Of a stretch of DNA of 64,000 bases, positions 28,284 through 37,251 are shown in pieces; position 1 is the first letter of the stretch; every line of letters starts with the position of its first letter. This DNA is from Bacillus sp. P14.5 (GTDB lineage Bacteria > Bacillota > Bacilli > Bacillales > Bacillaceae_B), in the NCBI RefSeq assembly GCF_003316765.1, contig NZ_NIJF01000083.1, positions 62,001-126,000 of the forward strand, read 5' to 3'. Under the pieces are notes generated by a model. That model was not told where the DNA came from, searched no databases, and was given only the letters and a program-made list of their open reading frames with translations. The translations under genes and the position numbers were made by a program.

Positions 28284-29306
28284 CTATTTTGTATTAATGA
28301 TCTGCTGAATGAGATCTTCCCCAAATTCATCACTATATTTTTCATATACTGATTTAACTGCCTTTCTCCATTCATCTTTATCAGGGTTCTTTTCGATGGT
28401 TAATCCGCCTTCTGTTTCAAGGTAATCTATCTCTTTCTTTTCATTATCACGGATCAGCTTTCTCTCATAGTCTCCTGCTTCCTTTGCCGCTTCCATCAGG
28501 GCCTCTTGGTTTTCTTTTGAAAGTCCATCAAACTTATTAGGATTCATAATCAAAAGCATTGAGGTGTAAGTATGGCCATCCATGACCATGTAGTCTTGAA
28601 CTTCATACATTTTAGAACTCTTTATAGCAAATACTGGACCCTCTTGACCGTCAACCACCCCATGTTGTGCTGCCATATATAGTTCCGAAAAAGGCATTGG
28701 AACTGAATTTGCGCCAAGAGCCTCTGTCGTAGAAATCAATACCGGCCATTCTGGAGTTCTGATTTTCAATCCTTTCAAGTCTTCTGGTGACTTCAAAGGC
28801 TGTTTGCTGTTCAAGAAGTGCCTGAAACCTGACTCCCAGTAGTTCATCACCTTGAAACCGCCTTGTTCTTCTGCCTCTTTTGCAAGCAACTCACCGACTT
28901 CGCCTTGAAGTACTTTATCTACATGCTCAGAATCTCTGAAAAGAAATGGCAGATCAAAAATTGAAAATCTGGGATAGTACTTCGTGACGCTTCCTGATGC
29001 CACCAATGAAATATCAACTGTGCCTAATTTCGTTCCCTCAGCCAGTTCCCCTTCATCGCCAAGTTGGCTGCTATGATAAACATCAATTTTAACTTTTCCA
29101 TCTGTTTTTTCTGAAACCAGTTCTGCAAACTTATCAGCACCGGCATGGAATTGTGATTCTGTCGGCTGGTTATGACCCAATTTCAATGTAATTTCCCCTG
29201 ACTGACCATCTGAAGCACTACTTTGACTCTTGCCGCACCCCGTTGACCCCATCATTAAAATGACGGCAATAAGTAAGATTAAACCCCTGAATTCTTTTCT
29301 CATCAT
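28284..29306 (-). CDS. dctP: TRAP transporter substrate-binding lipoprotein DctP
   Basis: 340 residues. Lipoprotein signal peptide with lipobox 'MGSTGC' (Cys about residue 24). The DctP fold shows in 'LKLGHNQPTESQFHAGADKF', 'GTKLGTVDISLVASGSV', 'GFRHFLNSKQPLKSPEDLKG', with the Arg of 'LKIRTPEWP' that binds the ligand carboxylate, and 'VDGQEGPVF'. This Arg means a carboxylic acid ligand. First gene of the transporter operon, behind paired GntR-type sites. Start choice between two adjacent ATG codons is open. Confidence 0.92.
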   Translation of the reverse strand: MMRKEFRGLILLIAVILMMGSTGCGKSQSSASDGQSGEITLKLGHNQPTESQFHAGADKFAELVSEKTDGKVKIDVYHSSQLGDEGELAEGTKLGTVDISLVASGSVTKYYPRFSIFDLPFLFRDSEHVDKVLQGEVGELLAKEAEEQGGFKVMNYWESGFRHFLNSKQPLKSPEDLKGLKIRTPEWPVLISTTEALGANSVPMPFSELYMAAQHGVVDGQEGPVFAIKSSKMYEVQDYMVMDGHTYTSMLLIMNPNKFDGLSKENQEALMEAAKEAGDYERKLIRDNEKKEIDYLETEGGLTIEKNPDKDEWRKAVKSVYEKYSDEFGEDLIQQIINTK

Positions 29307-29461
29307 TTCTCCCCCTTTATTGAAATGTTTGTATATAGAACAGCCAAAAAAATAGCTGCAGATACTAAATTGACAATTAGTTTATGTACTATCCAAAATG
29401 GAAACGCTATCATTTGTTCTCAAAAAAATTTTTCGCGGTTCATTAATCTTCTAAATTTAGA

Positions 29462-29493
29462 GATTATATATAATAATTAAGATTATATATAAT
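29462..29493. promoter_or_regulatory. Paired 12-mer operator upstream of dctP
   Basis: Two GATTATATATAAT copies at 29462-29474 and 29481-29493, 19 bases apart. The palindromic core ATTATATATAAT recurs with the same 19-base spacing at 29516/29535 and 30247/30266. Inferred binding sites of the adjacent GntR regulator. Confidence 0.65.
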
Positions 29494-29507
29494 TTATTAA
29501 CGCGTGT

Positions 29508-29553
29508 AAAGGGCTATTATATATAATTTTAATCTTTATATATAATAGCCCTT
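29508..29553. terminator. Hairpin after the gntR gene that also contains the operator motif
   Basis: AAAGGGCTATTATATATAA / TTATATATAATAGCCCTTT: a 19-base stem ending in T3, placed 9 bases after the gntR stop. Both arms contain the ATTATATATAAT-type motif, 19 bases apart. Confidence 0.7.
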
Positions 29554-29561
29554 TATCTTGC

Positions 29562-30209
29562 CTATTTGGAGACCATTTTCATAATATGTTCTCTAAAAAC
29601 ATGTTTCGCTCTTTCTATATCTTTGTCCTCCAGAGTTTTAATAAGTTCCAGATGATATTGATATACTTCTTCCGGAAGGATTCGTACTTGAGGGTTCAGG
29701 ATAGTGATGTACCTTCGAATATGGGTGTTTAACATGGTCCAAATCCTCATATAAATATCTACCCCTGCCCACTCAATAATGGTTCTATGAAATTCCATGT
29801 CCAGCTCTGACTGAACAGCATAATCCTGTTTCCCATATTTCATCCTGTCAACAATATCGTACAATTCGCCGAAATCTTTCTTTGTCAATTTCGGCAGGAT
29901 ATACTCGATTGCATTTGTTTCTATTTCAGCTCTCAATGAAAACATATGATACATTTCGATCGGATTAATTTCTGTCACGAAAGCACCTTTATACTTGATT
30001 GTATTAATAAGTCCTTCTTCTTCCAAACCCCTAAGTGCTTCTCTAACAGGGACCTGGCTGATTCCAAGCCTCTTAGCAACCTCAGTTTCTACAATTCTAT
30101 CGCCTGGCTTAAGATTATTTTTAATGATGTCTTCCCTCAGTTGCTGTTTCACTTCATCTTTTAACGCAACGAGTGAGCTCCTTTTTTTCACATTCTCCAT
30201 TTCATCCAT
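29562..30209 (-). CDS. GntR-family regulator, FadR/FCD subfamily
   Basis: About 215 residues. Winged helix at 10-75 ('LREDIIKNNLKPGDRIVETE', 'RLGISQVPVREALRGLEEEG'), then the all-helical FCD ligand domain with metal-site residues expected in 'DMEFHRTIIEWAG' (Asp, His) and 'YHLELIKTLEDKD' plus 'FREHIMKMV' (His). Regulators of this class are usually repressors released by an organic or sugar acid. It is upstream of, and in line with, the TRAP operon, and identical paired motifs flank its own promoter and the dctP promoter, so autoregulation plus control of dctPQM-kduD is likely. Start 30209 or 30200. Confidence 0.9.
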   Translation of the reverse strand: MDEMENVKKRSSLVALKDEVKQQLREDIIKNNLKPGDRIVETEVAKRLGISQVPVREALRGLEEEGLINTIKYKGAFVTEINPIEMYHMFSLRAEIETNAIEYILPKLTKKDFGELYDIVDRMKYGKQDYAVQSELDMEFHRTIIEWAGVDIYMRIWTMLNTHIRRYITILNPQVRILPEEVYQYHLELIKTLEDKDIERAKHVFREHIMKMVSK

Positions 30210-30246
30210 CCCTTTATAGAAAAAATCAAACAGCATTTTTAAAATT

Positions 30247-30277
30247 ATTATATATAATCATAATGATTATATATAAT
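30247..30277. promoter_or_regulatory. Paired 12-mer operator upstream of gntR
   Basis: ATTATATATAAT at 30247-30258 and 30266-30277, 19 bases apart, 38 bases and more before the gene start; same motif and spacing as before dctP. Confidence 0.65.
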
Positions 30278-30365
30278 AACAGCGATGTATTCAAGTCGTT
30301 ATCTCTATTATAAAGAAACAAGCACTGGTATAGTACGAATATCCCTTCAAAACTTTTACAATTTT

Positions 30366-30402
30366 AAAAAATGCCCCTTGAATAAAATTCAAAGGGCATT
30401 TT
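30366..30402 (-). terminator. Terminator of the proC-proB-proA operon
   Basis: Minus-strand stem AAAATGCCC...GGGCATTTTTT directly after proA. Confidence 0.85.
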
Positions 30403-30412
30403 CTATTAATAT

Positions 30413-31675
30413 TTATCGAATTTGACCATTACCAGTCATCATATATTTAACTGTCGTTAATGCAGGCAGTCCCATAGGTCCGCGGGCATGCAATTTCTGA
30501 GTTGAAATACCGATTTCAGCACCAAACCCAAGAGCGCCGCCGTCAGTGAATCGGGTGGATGCATTATGGTAAATGGCAGCTGCGTCCACTAAGGTCATGA
30601 ACAATTTAGCTGTTTCTGCATTTTCCGTGATGATGGCTTCTGAGTGCTTTGTACCATATTGCTCAATATGATCGATAGCATCAGCTGTTGCAGAGACTGT
30701 TTTTACAGCAATGTCCAGGCTAAGATATTCGTTTGCCCAATCCTTTTCTCCTGCCGGGGTGCATCCTGGGATGACTTTACAGGCATACTCATCACCATGA
30801 GCTTTTATATTATGATTTTTGAGTGTCTGGATGAGGAGGTCTTTATTTACCTCAAGCCAGTCTTGATGAATGATCACTGTTTCCGCAGCATTACAGACGG
30901 CAGGACGGTCTGTTTTTGCATTCACTAGAATATCCAATGCCATTTTGACATCCGCTTCTTTATCAATATAGATATGGCAGTTTCCAACGCCGGTTTCTAG
31001 AACAGGAACCGTTGCATTATTGACGACTGCGTTTATCAAAGCTCCGCCTCCGCGAGGAATAAGAACATCCACATGCTCTTTCATGGTGAACAGCTGCTGA
31101 GTGGCTTCACGGTCAGTCGTATTAATAAATTGAACTGCTTCTCTCGGGATTTTTGTATTTTCAAGGGCATTGTGCATGACATCAACAATTGCTTTGTTTG
31201 AAGTGATCGCATTGGACCCTCCCTTAAGCACAATGCTATTACCTGATTTTAATGCCAATCCTGTTGCATCAACCGTTACATTTGGACGCGCTTCGTAAAT
31301 CATGCCGATTACACCGAGTGGCACTGTCACTTTAGCAACATCCAAACCATTGTCAAGCGTCCAATCACTGACAGTCAAGCCAGTTGGATCTTCAAGCTCA
31401 GCGACTTCGCGTAGGCCTTTTGCAAAATCGAAAATGCGGTCTTTCGAAAGTGACAGGCGATCCATGAATGCTTCGTCAAATCCTTTTTCACGTCCGCGGG
31501 CTAGGTCTTTTTCATTAGCCTCAAGGATTGTTTCAAACTGTTCTTCCAGTGTTGAAGCGAGTGTTTTCAGTGCTTCATTTTTCTCATCCGTAGTTAGTAG
31601 TGATAGTGATTTGGCTGCTTTTTTGGCTGCAATTGCTTGTTCTTCAACGTTAGTTTTGTTTACTGTTAATGTCAT
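30413..31675 (-). CDS. proA: Gamma-glutamyl phosphate reductase
   Basis: 420 residues from ATG 31675 (GGAGG 6 bases upstream; longer in-frame starts add unrelated sequence). Second proline-biosynthesis step: NADPH reduction of glutamyl-5-phosphate. Aldehyde-dehydrogenase-like fold with 'VTVPLGVIGMIYEARPNVTV', 'GNSIVLKGGSNA', the catalytic Cys in 'KTDRPAVCNAAETV', and C-terminal 'GPMGLPALTTVKYMM'. Last gene of the operon. Confidence 0.96.
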   Translation of the reverse strand: MTLTVNKTNVEEQAIAAKKAAKSLSLLTTDEKNEALKTLASTLEEQFETILEANEKDLARGREKGFDEAFMDRLSLSKDRIFDFAKGLREVAELEDPTGLTVSDWTLDNGLDVAKVTVPLGVIGMIYEARPNVTVDATGLALKSGNSIVLKGGSNAITSNKAIVDVMHNALENTKIPREAVQFINTTDREATQQLFTMKEHVDVLIPRGGGALINAVVNNATVPVLETGVGNCHIYIDKEADVKMALDILVNAKTDRPAVCNAAETVIIHQDWLEVNKDLLIQTLKNHNIKAHGDEYACKVIPGCTPAGEKDWANEYLSLDIAVKTVSATADAIDHIEQYGTKHSEAIITENAETAKLFMTLVDAAAIYHNASTRFTDGGALGFGAEIGISTQKLHARGPMGLPALTTVKYMMTGNGQIR

Positions 31676-31773
31676 CCAATACCTCCACATTTTTTGGTTT
31701 TTATAGGTACATTCATTTAATTTAAACATCCGGTTCTGTCCGAACAGCGGTAGTATCAGCATTCAAAGAACTT

Positions 31774-32910
31774 TTACACTCCAACTGGAATCGGCACTTC
31801 TATATGACATACCAGGTGGTCGATTTCAATTGCTGCATCTTCAAATTGCTTCAATTCTTCGTCCGGCATACTGCTGAATTTTTTTAATTCTTCAGAACCA
31901 TAATTGACGACTCCAAGACCAATTTCTTCTCCGCTCAAATCAGCAATCCGGATGACCGCTCCGCTCTTGAAACGTCCTTTGACAGAATAAATACCCGAAG
32001 CATTAAGACTCTTCTTGCTTTCAACAATAGAGGCTCTTGCATCGTTATCGATGGTGATTTCGCCTTCTGGTCCAGAATTAAAGGCGATCCACTGTTTCTT
32101 GGTATTTAGGTTGACTACATCTGGTTTCGTTTTAAAATATGTGCCTTTAGCATCTTCTTGTACAGCATCATAGATGATATTGGCTACACCAGATTTTCCA
32201 AGGAACGCAGGAATTCCAGAAGCCATAGCGATTTTAAATGCATCAATCTTGGAACGCATGCCGCCGGTCCCGACTGAACTTCCTGGTTCTCCGGCCATAT
32301 CTTCAATATCCTGAGTGATTTCGTTCACCTCTTCCAGAAGTTCCGCCTCCGGATTCTTACGAGGGTCATCATTGTAAAGACCGTCAATATCAGAAAGAAT
32401 GATTAATTTATCTGCATTTACCAATCCTGCAACTTTCGCAGATAAAGTATCGTTATCACCGAATTTCAAACGGTCGATTGTCACTGTGTCATTTTCGTTG
32501 ACAATAGGAATAATTCCTCGTTCAAGCAGAACATTTATTGTGTTTTTAGCATTGTTATATCTGCTTTCATCAGAAAAGTCACTTCTAGTGATGAGAATTT
32601 GAGAAGCCACATAACCATTCGATAAGAATAAATCAGAATATGCTTCGATTAACAATCCTTGACCGATAGATGCGGCTGCTTGCTTTTCAGGCAGGGTGCT
32701 GGGACGTGTCAGACAGCCTAGTTTTCTATATCCTGCGGCTACTGCACCGGATGATACAAGCAACACTTCATGCCCATCATCTTTCAAGCGTACGACTTCG
32801 TCTGTCAGACGCTCCAGCTTTCTGCGGCTCATCTCCCCGTGAAGGCTTGTTAAAGAACTGCTTCCAATTTTGATTACGATTCTTTTCTTAGTTGTGTCCG
32901 GAGACATCAT
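31774..32910 (-). CDS. proB: Glutamate 5-kinase (proB/proJ type)
   Basis: 378 residues. N-terminal amino-acid-kinase domain: 'IVIKIGSSSLTSLHGEM', 'VSSGAVAAGYRKLG', 'PIVNENDTVTIDRLKFGDND', 'ILSDIDGLYNDDP', 'SVGTGGMRSKIDAFKIAMAS'. C-terminal PUA domain from about residue 285. Phosphorylates glutamate, the committed proline step. Osmostress isozymes (ProJ) are less sensitive to proline feedback than ProB; sequence alone cannot decide which this is. AGGAG before the double ATG. A family C palindrome and a hairpin lie in the 163-base gap behind proC. Confidence 0.95.
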   Translation of the reverse strand: MMSPDTTKKRIVIKIGSSSLTSLHGEMSRRKLERLTDEVVRLKDDGHEVLLVSSGAVAAGYRKLGCLTRPSTLPEKQAAASIGQGLLIEAYSDLFLSNGYVASQILITRSDFSDESRYNNAKNTINVLLERGIIPIVNENDTVTIDRLKFGDNDTLSAKVAGLVNADKLIILSDIDGLYNDDPRKNPEAELLEEVNEITQDIEDMAGEPGSSVGTGGMRSKIDAFKIAMASGIPAFLGKSGVANIIYDAVQEDAKGTYFKTKPDVVNLNTKKQWIAFNSGPEGEITIDNDARASIVESKKSLNASGIYSVKGRFKSGAVIRIADLSGEEIGLGVVNYGSEELKKFSSMPDEELKQFEDAAIEIDHLVCHIEVPIPVGV

Positions 32911-32937
32911 ATCACTCCTGTTAAATAGTATTTATTG

Positions 32938-32995
32938 ATACTTTACCGCTTTAAAGCACGAAGAGGGACAGTCCTTTTCAGTGCTTTAATGCGTT
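32938..32995. repeat. 58-base palindromic repeat family C, copy 2
   Basis: 'CTTTACCGCTTTAAAGCACG' ... 'AGGGACAGTCC' ... 'AGTGCTTTAATGCG', placed inside the operon between proC and proB. It can fold into a long hairpin in the mRNA. Confidence 0.7.
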
Positions 32996-33019
32996 AATTG
33001 ACTAAAATTTAATTGCGTT

Positions 33020-33062
33020 AAGAAGCCTTCCTCAGCTGCATTTTAGAGCTGAGGATAAGGCT
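33020..33062 (-). terminator. Hairpin between proC and proB
   Basis: Stem of AGCC(TT)...CTCAGCT / AGCTGAG...(A)AGGCT with a poor T-run; more likely an mRNA-processing or attenuating hairpin than a full stop. Confidence 0.5.
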
Positions 33063-33073
33063 GAATTTAATAA

Positions 33074-33916
33074 TTAGTTGGCAACAAGTACCTTTTTGAA
33101 TTGGGAACTGATTTCTTTTGAACGTCTTTCCGCACCTTTGACGGCTTGAGCGATAGCTTCGCCTCCGCCAAATTTTTCTAGTGCATCCAGTCCTGCTGCT
33201 GTGGTTCCATTCGGGGATGTAACATTTTTGCGTAACTGTGCGGGTGTTTCTTCACGCTCCATGATCATTTTCGCCGCCCCCAATATAGTTTGTGCTCCGA
33301 TCTGACGCGCTACTTCCGGTTCAAGGCCGCTGTCTTTTCCAGCTTTCTCGATATGTTCCATCAAATAGTAGAAGTAAGCTGGGCCGCTTCCGGCAATGCC
33401 TGTGAAAATATCCATTTTTTCTTCTTTAATTGTATATACCTCGCCGATCGACTCTAATAATTCTTCTGCAAGCTTCATATCCATATTGGTCGTATATTCT
33501 CCTGCGGCAATTGCTGTAGCCGATTCTCTCATCATGCTGGATGTATTCGGCATGACCCTGATGACCTTCTGGCCGCGGGGAAGTCCTTCTTCCATATGTT
33601 CTGTAGTAATTCCCGCGAGAACGGAAAGAATAACTGTATGGGGACTGACAAGATCTTTGATAGATTCAAGTACAGTATCAATATCCTTTGGCTTCATAGC
33701 CAGGATCAGCATATCTAATTCTTCAAAATTTAAATCATCTTTTATAGTAGCAGTTATATCATATTTTGCTTTCAGTTCTTGTAAACGCCCTAGATTACTT
33801 CTGTTTGATACGATAATTTGTTCTGCCGGAATTGTTTTGGATTCAACCATTCCTGAAATCATGGCCTCTGCCATATTACCTGCACCTAGAAAAGCAACCT
33901 TTTGTTTGTTTAGCAA
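33074..33916 (-). CDS. proC: Pyrroline-5-carboxylate reductase (proC/proH type)
   Basis: 280 residues. NADPH motif 'VAFLGAGNMAEAMISGM' at the N-terminus, 'LILAMKPKDI', 'SVLAGITTEHM', 'VIRVMPNTSSMM', and the active-site/dimer region 'GIAGSGPAYFYYLMEHIEKA' and 'LRKNVTSPNGTTAAGLDAL'. Last step of proline synthesis. Gene order reductase-kinase-glutamyl phosphate reductase equals proH-proJ-proA of halophilic bacilli, where the operon is salt-induced and makes proline as osmolyte. Confidence 0.95.
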   Translation of the reverse strand: MLNKQKVAFLGAGNMAEAMISGMVESKTIPAEQIIVSNRSNLGRLQELKAKYDITATIKDDLNFEELDMLILAMKPKDIDTVLESIKDLVSPHTVILSVLAGITTEHMEEGLPRGQKVIRVMPNTSSMMRESATAIAAGEYTTNMDMKLAEELLESIGEVYTIKEEKMDIFTGIAGSGPAYFYYLMEHIEKAGKDSGLEPEVARQIGAQTILGAAKMIMEREETPAQLRKNVTSPNGTTAAGLDALEKFGGGEAIAQAVKGAERRSKEISSQFKKVLVAN

Positions 33917-34216
33917 ATATATCCTCTCCCAATCAGTTCTTTATGTTCGTATTTTTGTTCGCTCTTTTTTCAACGTTTACAATCGTAACACGTAGAAAAT
34001 CAGAATCAAGTGTTTTGAACAATGTTTAGTGTATATGGTTGAATTAATGAGTGAAAGCGTTACCATCTCTCCTTGGACTATCCAAATAGAGAATAATCCC
34101 TGTTTTTCCCACGAGAGGACGTTAAACAAGGATTTTTATTTACTCTTTTTTTCCAGAAGTCTTCTTTGCGGACTTTTTGCAATTCCTATGAAGACGAATA
34201 TTAGCTAATCTATAAT
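33917..34216. other. Upstream region of the pro operon
   Basis: Gene-free. The osmoresponsive promoter should lie in the first ~150 bases (A/T-rich, about 33930-34060). I see no confident -35/-10 pair and no further gene. Confidence 0.3.
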
Positions 34217-34476
34217 TAGCTGGGAAAAGTACCCTTAAGTCATGGAGCTAAGAAGATAATGGCATAATTAACTGGGAAACGTACCATTAAGTCAAGGGGC
34301 TAAGAAGATAATGGCATGATTAACTGGGAAACGTACCATTAAGTCATGGAGCTAAGAAGATAATGGCATGATTAACTGGGAAACGCACCATTAAGTCATG
34401 CAGCCTAAGAAGATAATGGCATGATTAACTGGGAAACGTACCAATAAGTCATGGAGCTAACAAGATAATGCCATAC
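34217..34476. repeat. Tandem array of five 52-base units
   Basis: The landmark TGGGAAA starts at 34221, 34273, 34325, 34377 and 34430 (spacing 52, 52, 52, 53). Consensus features: AACTGGGAAACGTACCATTA, AAGTCATGGAGCTAAGAAGA, TAATGGCATGAT. Sequence is unrelated to the 17.8 kb array although the period is the same. Short TGG...CCA inverted repeat per unit. Confidence 0.92.
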
Positions 34477-34754
34477 ACATTTCAATACATCCATTATTTT
34501 CGTAATAAGGTCTCCCTTTTGTTTAGCAGCCTTTCGAATCTGCTTGATTCAATGTAAAAGTTGATTTTAGAAGGATAAAGAGTCGACTAAATCGTTTTCA
34601 AAAAGCCTTTTGTCCTGAGGAACTTCGATAATTAAAGATTCATATACTTACTTTACAACATTATTTGATGTAGTACCGATGGAGGCACACACTTTTATTG
34701 ACGGTTTTATTATAAAGCAAGGCTTTATTAGGGGGTAGTTTTCTTATTTCTCAA

Positions 34755-34885
34755 CATTGATTGGAGTGGAAGGTGCACGATCTCCTGCGGGACTAGCGGG
34801 ACAGATGAGACCCCGCAGGCGAAGCCGAGGAGGCTCAACGCCCGCCCCGCGGAGTCGTGCAGCTGGAACGGAAATCAACACTTTT
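34755..34885. repeat. GC-rich repeat family B, copy 3
   Basis: 'GATCTCCTGCGGGACTAGCG', 'GAGACCCCGCAGGCGAAGCC', 'GAGGAGGCTCAACGCCCGCC', 'CCGCGGAGTCGTGCAGCTGG'. Stands between the 52-base array and the covarying hairpin. Confidence 0.8.
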
Positions 34886-34902
34886 TCGTGAAAACTGAAA
34901 TG

Positions 34903-34944
34903 AAAAAGGCAGAATCCCTCTTTGAAGTGAGGGATTCTGCCTTT
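34903..34944. terminator. Terminator of the LCP gene (AAAGGCAG type)
   Basis: AAAAAGGCAGAATCCCTC / GAGGGATTCTGCCTTT. Same outer stem as hairpins at 40889 and 57527, with paired changes inside. Confidence 0.85.
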
Positions 34945-34995
34945 AAAATTATTGTTGACTTTTTCAGTACCCGCTCTGCCCAGGTCCTTTACTGA

Positions 34996-35931
34996 TCATT
35001 GGTTCAAAAACTCTTGTAATTCTGCTTTATTGGTTTCAAAGTCCACTTCCAGTACGGCACCAGCCTGCTGGTAGTAGCCATCTGTGTAAGAGTCAGCTAC
35101 AGGGATTGTCAACTTTTCAATATCACTGCTGTTTCCGAGCAGGATATCTTTAACAACACCGATTTGATCCAGCTTGCTCATATTTGTTTCAATATATGGC
35201 TGAGCCGCCCCGATCATCTTCGGAAGCTTTGTTACACTTCCAAGGCTGAGGGCTTCGTCTTTGACCGCTGCGATAACTTCCTGCTGTCTTTTCACGCGCC
35301 CATGGTCGCCTTCTGCATCGGCACGGAACCTTGCATAGCCGAGAAGTTCCTTACCATTCAGCTCTTGAAGTCCTGGTTGAAGTGATACTCCGATGTTTTC
35401 CGACATTGCTTTTTCAACATTCATTTCAATTCCATCCGGAGCCAGTATATCGATGGATTGTTCAAAACCTTTAAAATCGACAATCATATAATACTGAACA
35501 TCAATATCAAAGTTGTGCTTCAATGTCTCTCTCAGCAAATCCGGGCCTCCAAGGAAGAAAGCTGTATTCAGTTTATAGTTCTGGTAGCCGGGAATTTCCA
35601 CATACATGTCTCTCATGAAAGAAACCAATTTCGTCTCATTTGTCTTGGGATCGATTTGGGCAATCATCATCGTGTCTGTACGGGATTGTTCTTCACCTCG
35701 GCTGTCCACGCCCAGCAGCAGGACATTGATTCTGCCGTTTTTATCTTTGACTCCATTAAAGGTATAATCCTCTTCCTTATGGTTATTTCCTTCTCCCGAA
35801 GCCATCTGGGTGCCTTGGTAAAACTGCACAGCTGCGTAACCGACCAGTATTGCTATCATAAATAATAGGAAAAGAACGAGTTTCAATCCTCTTCTCTTCT
35901 TTTTCTTTTTATAATCCATACGTGAATTCAT
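34996..35931 (-). CDS. LytR-CpsA-Psr (LCP) cell-wall glycopolymer ligase
   Basis: 311 residues. Lys-rich cytosolic tail (KKKKKRRG), one membrane helix (about 15-37), then the extracytoplasmic LCP domain: 'INVLLLGVDSRGEEQSRTDT' (Asp/Arg binding the pyrophosphate), 'VSFMRDMYVEIPGYQNYKLN' and 'GYARFRADAEGDHGRVKRQQ'. LCP enzymes such as TagTUV move teichoic acid or other polymers from undecaprenyl-PP to peptidoglycan. Which TagT/U/V paralog it is cannot be told. Single gene. Confidence 0.92.
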   Translation of the reverse strand: MNSRMDYKKKKKRRGLKLVLFLLFMIAILVGYAAVQFYQGTQMASGEGNNHKEEDYTFNGVKDKNGRINVLLLGVDSRGEEQSRTDTMMIAQIDPKTNETKLVSFMRDMYVEIPGYQNYKLNTAFFLGGPDLLRETLKHNFDIDVQYYMIVDFKGFEQSIDILAPDGIEMNVEKAMSENIGVSLQPGLQELNGKELLGYARFRADAEGDHGRVKRQQEVIAAVKDEALSLGSVTKLPKMIGAAQPYIETNMSKLDQIGVVKDILLGNSSDIEKLTIPVADSYTDGYYQQAGAVLEVDFETNKAELQEFLNQ

Positions 35932-36289
35932 ACATGCACCTTCTTTTACTTAGGTTCTTTTTGCCTTTCCTGCTTCTGCATCCTGAAAGGGATTCATCAT
36001 GGGAAATCAGTTGTTTTTTATCTTCTGCATGTTTCTAGTGTATTAGACGAAATACTGCACAAAAAGTTTCACTAGTAAACTACTAAGTGATTGTATAGCA
36101 TAAAGATAAAAATAACAATACTTATTTTGAGATAGGATAAAAGCGGTATTTCTCTTTCTTTCTGACGTGTCTCTTCCTTATTATATAATACTTTGTACTA
36201 TTGCTTATATAAAAATAACCCATACAACTAATGGATTCTGTTTTGAAATACAAACTTTTATTTAGCCAAAGGAATGGTGGATTGATTCG

Positions 36290-36915
36290 CACCCAAAAAG
36301 CAATTCTTTTGATCTCCGCGGGGCGTGCGGTGAGGCAAGAGCAGAAGCGGCCGTACAGAGACGGGCAGATTTTAGTGCTCTCGCATGAGATAAAGGTATC
36401 ACGAAGAGCGATAGCGATTCGATGATCATTTCCTTGGAATTGAATAGCGATACAAACTGGAAGTCATTTAAGCATAAAAGTCCAAAACCCGACTTTTTCT
36501 CATAAAAGCCTTTCAACTTATAAGGAAATGAGCTGGATGACTTATCCAATAAAGTGGAATGGCCCCGCTCAGCGGCGTGCAGGCTGGACTGACTCCGCAT
36601 TATATAAAGGAAACTCAACAAACATAGTGAGTTGATATTGACTTATCGCCAGGAGAGAGACCGAAATTTGCTAGTCGCTGACCGCTGGAGCTGGATGAGC
36701 CTCCTCGTCGCGCCTTTAAAAAAGTGGAATGGCCTATGTCAGGCCCGACTGGCAAACATTCCCAAAAGATAAAGGCGGTCTCTCCTCTCTTATTCTCTTT
36801 AGGTTATTTGACCCGAGGGGTGGGTGCTGGATCTAGCTTGGGAATGGCGTTCCAGTTGGTACTTAACCTTGGTCTCACCTGTCACCCAGGAGGCCGCTCA
36901 CCTTCCGATCAATCA
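36290..36915. repeat. GC-rich repeat family B, long degenerate copy 4
   Basis: Scattered modules shared with the 49.6-50.1 kb copy: 'CGCATGAGATAAAGGTATCA', 'ACGAAGAGCGATAGCGATTC', 'GACTTATCGCCAGGAGAGAG', then 'GACTGGCAAACATTC' and 'TTATTTGACCCGAGGGGTGG'. No gene. The flanks 35932-36289 (LCP promoter side) and 36916-37251 hold nothing else but the hairpin at 37079. Confidence 0.6.
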
Positions 36916-37078
36916 TTGCTGGATTTTATAATTAACCACTCCTTTATATAGGGCTTGATAGTGTATAGAAAATTGCGCCAAAAGTTTTGAAGAACATTTA
37001 TCTCTGTCATTTTCTATTTAGGATTCATCATCTATTACCAATGGAACAAATTCACCAGCAGGAATGCCATTAAATCAA

Positions 37079-37119
37079 AAAAAGGAGTGTCAAAATCAAT
37101 TCGATTTGACACTCCTTTT
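37079..37119. terminator. Strong symmetric hairpin, orphan terminator
   Basis: AAAAGGAGTGTCAAA / TTTGACACTCCTTTT, 15-base perfect stem with A/T flanks on both sides. It could end the PadR/oxidoreductase transcript from the right. Confidence 0.75.
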
Positions 37120-37251
37120 GATTAGTAATTGTTAGTTTTGCACTCGAAAGCAGAACCCGTTGCCATACAATATACCTTTTTCATCTCACTTCTTTAAAAA
37201 AATGCATTATCCTGTTTTACTGTTGGTTCTCTCAGTAAAACTAGACACCCG

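Noticed and set aside
36231-36951. Several short frames between the LCP and PadR genes
   Set aside because: All in degenerate family B sequence, without ribosome sites.
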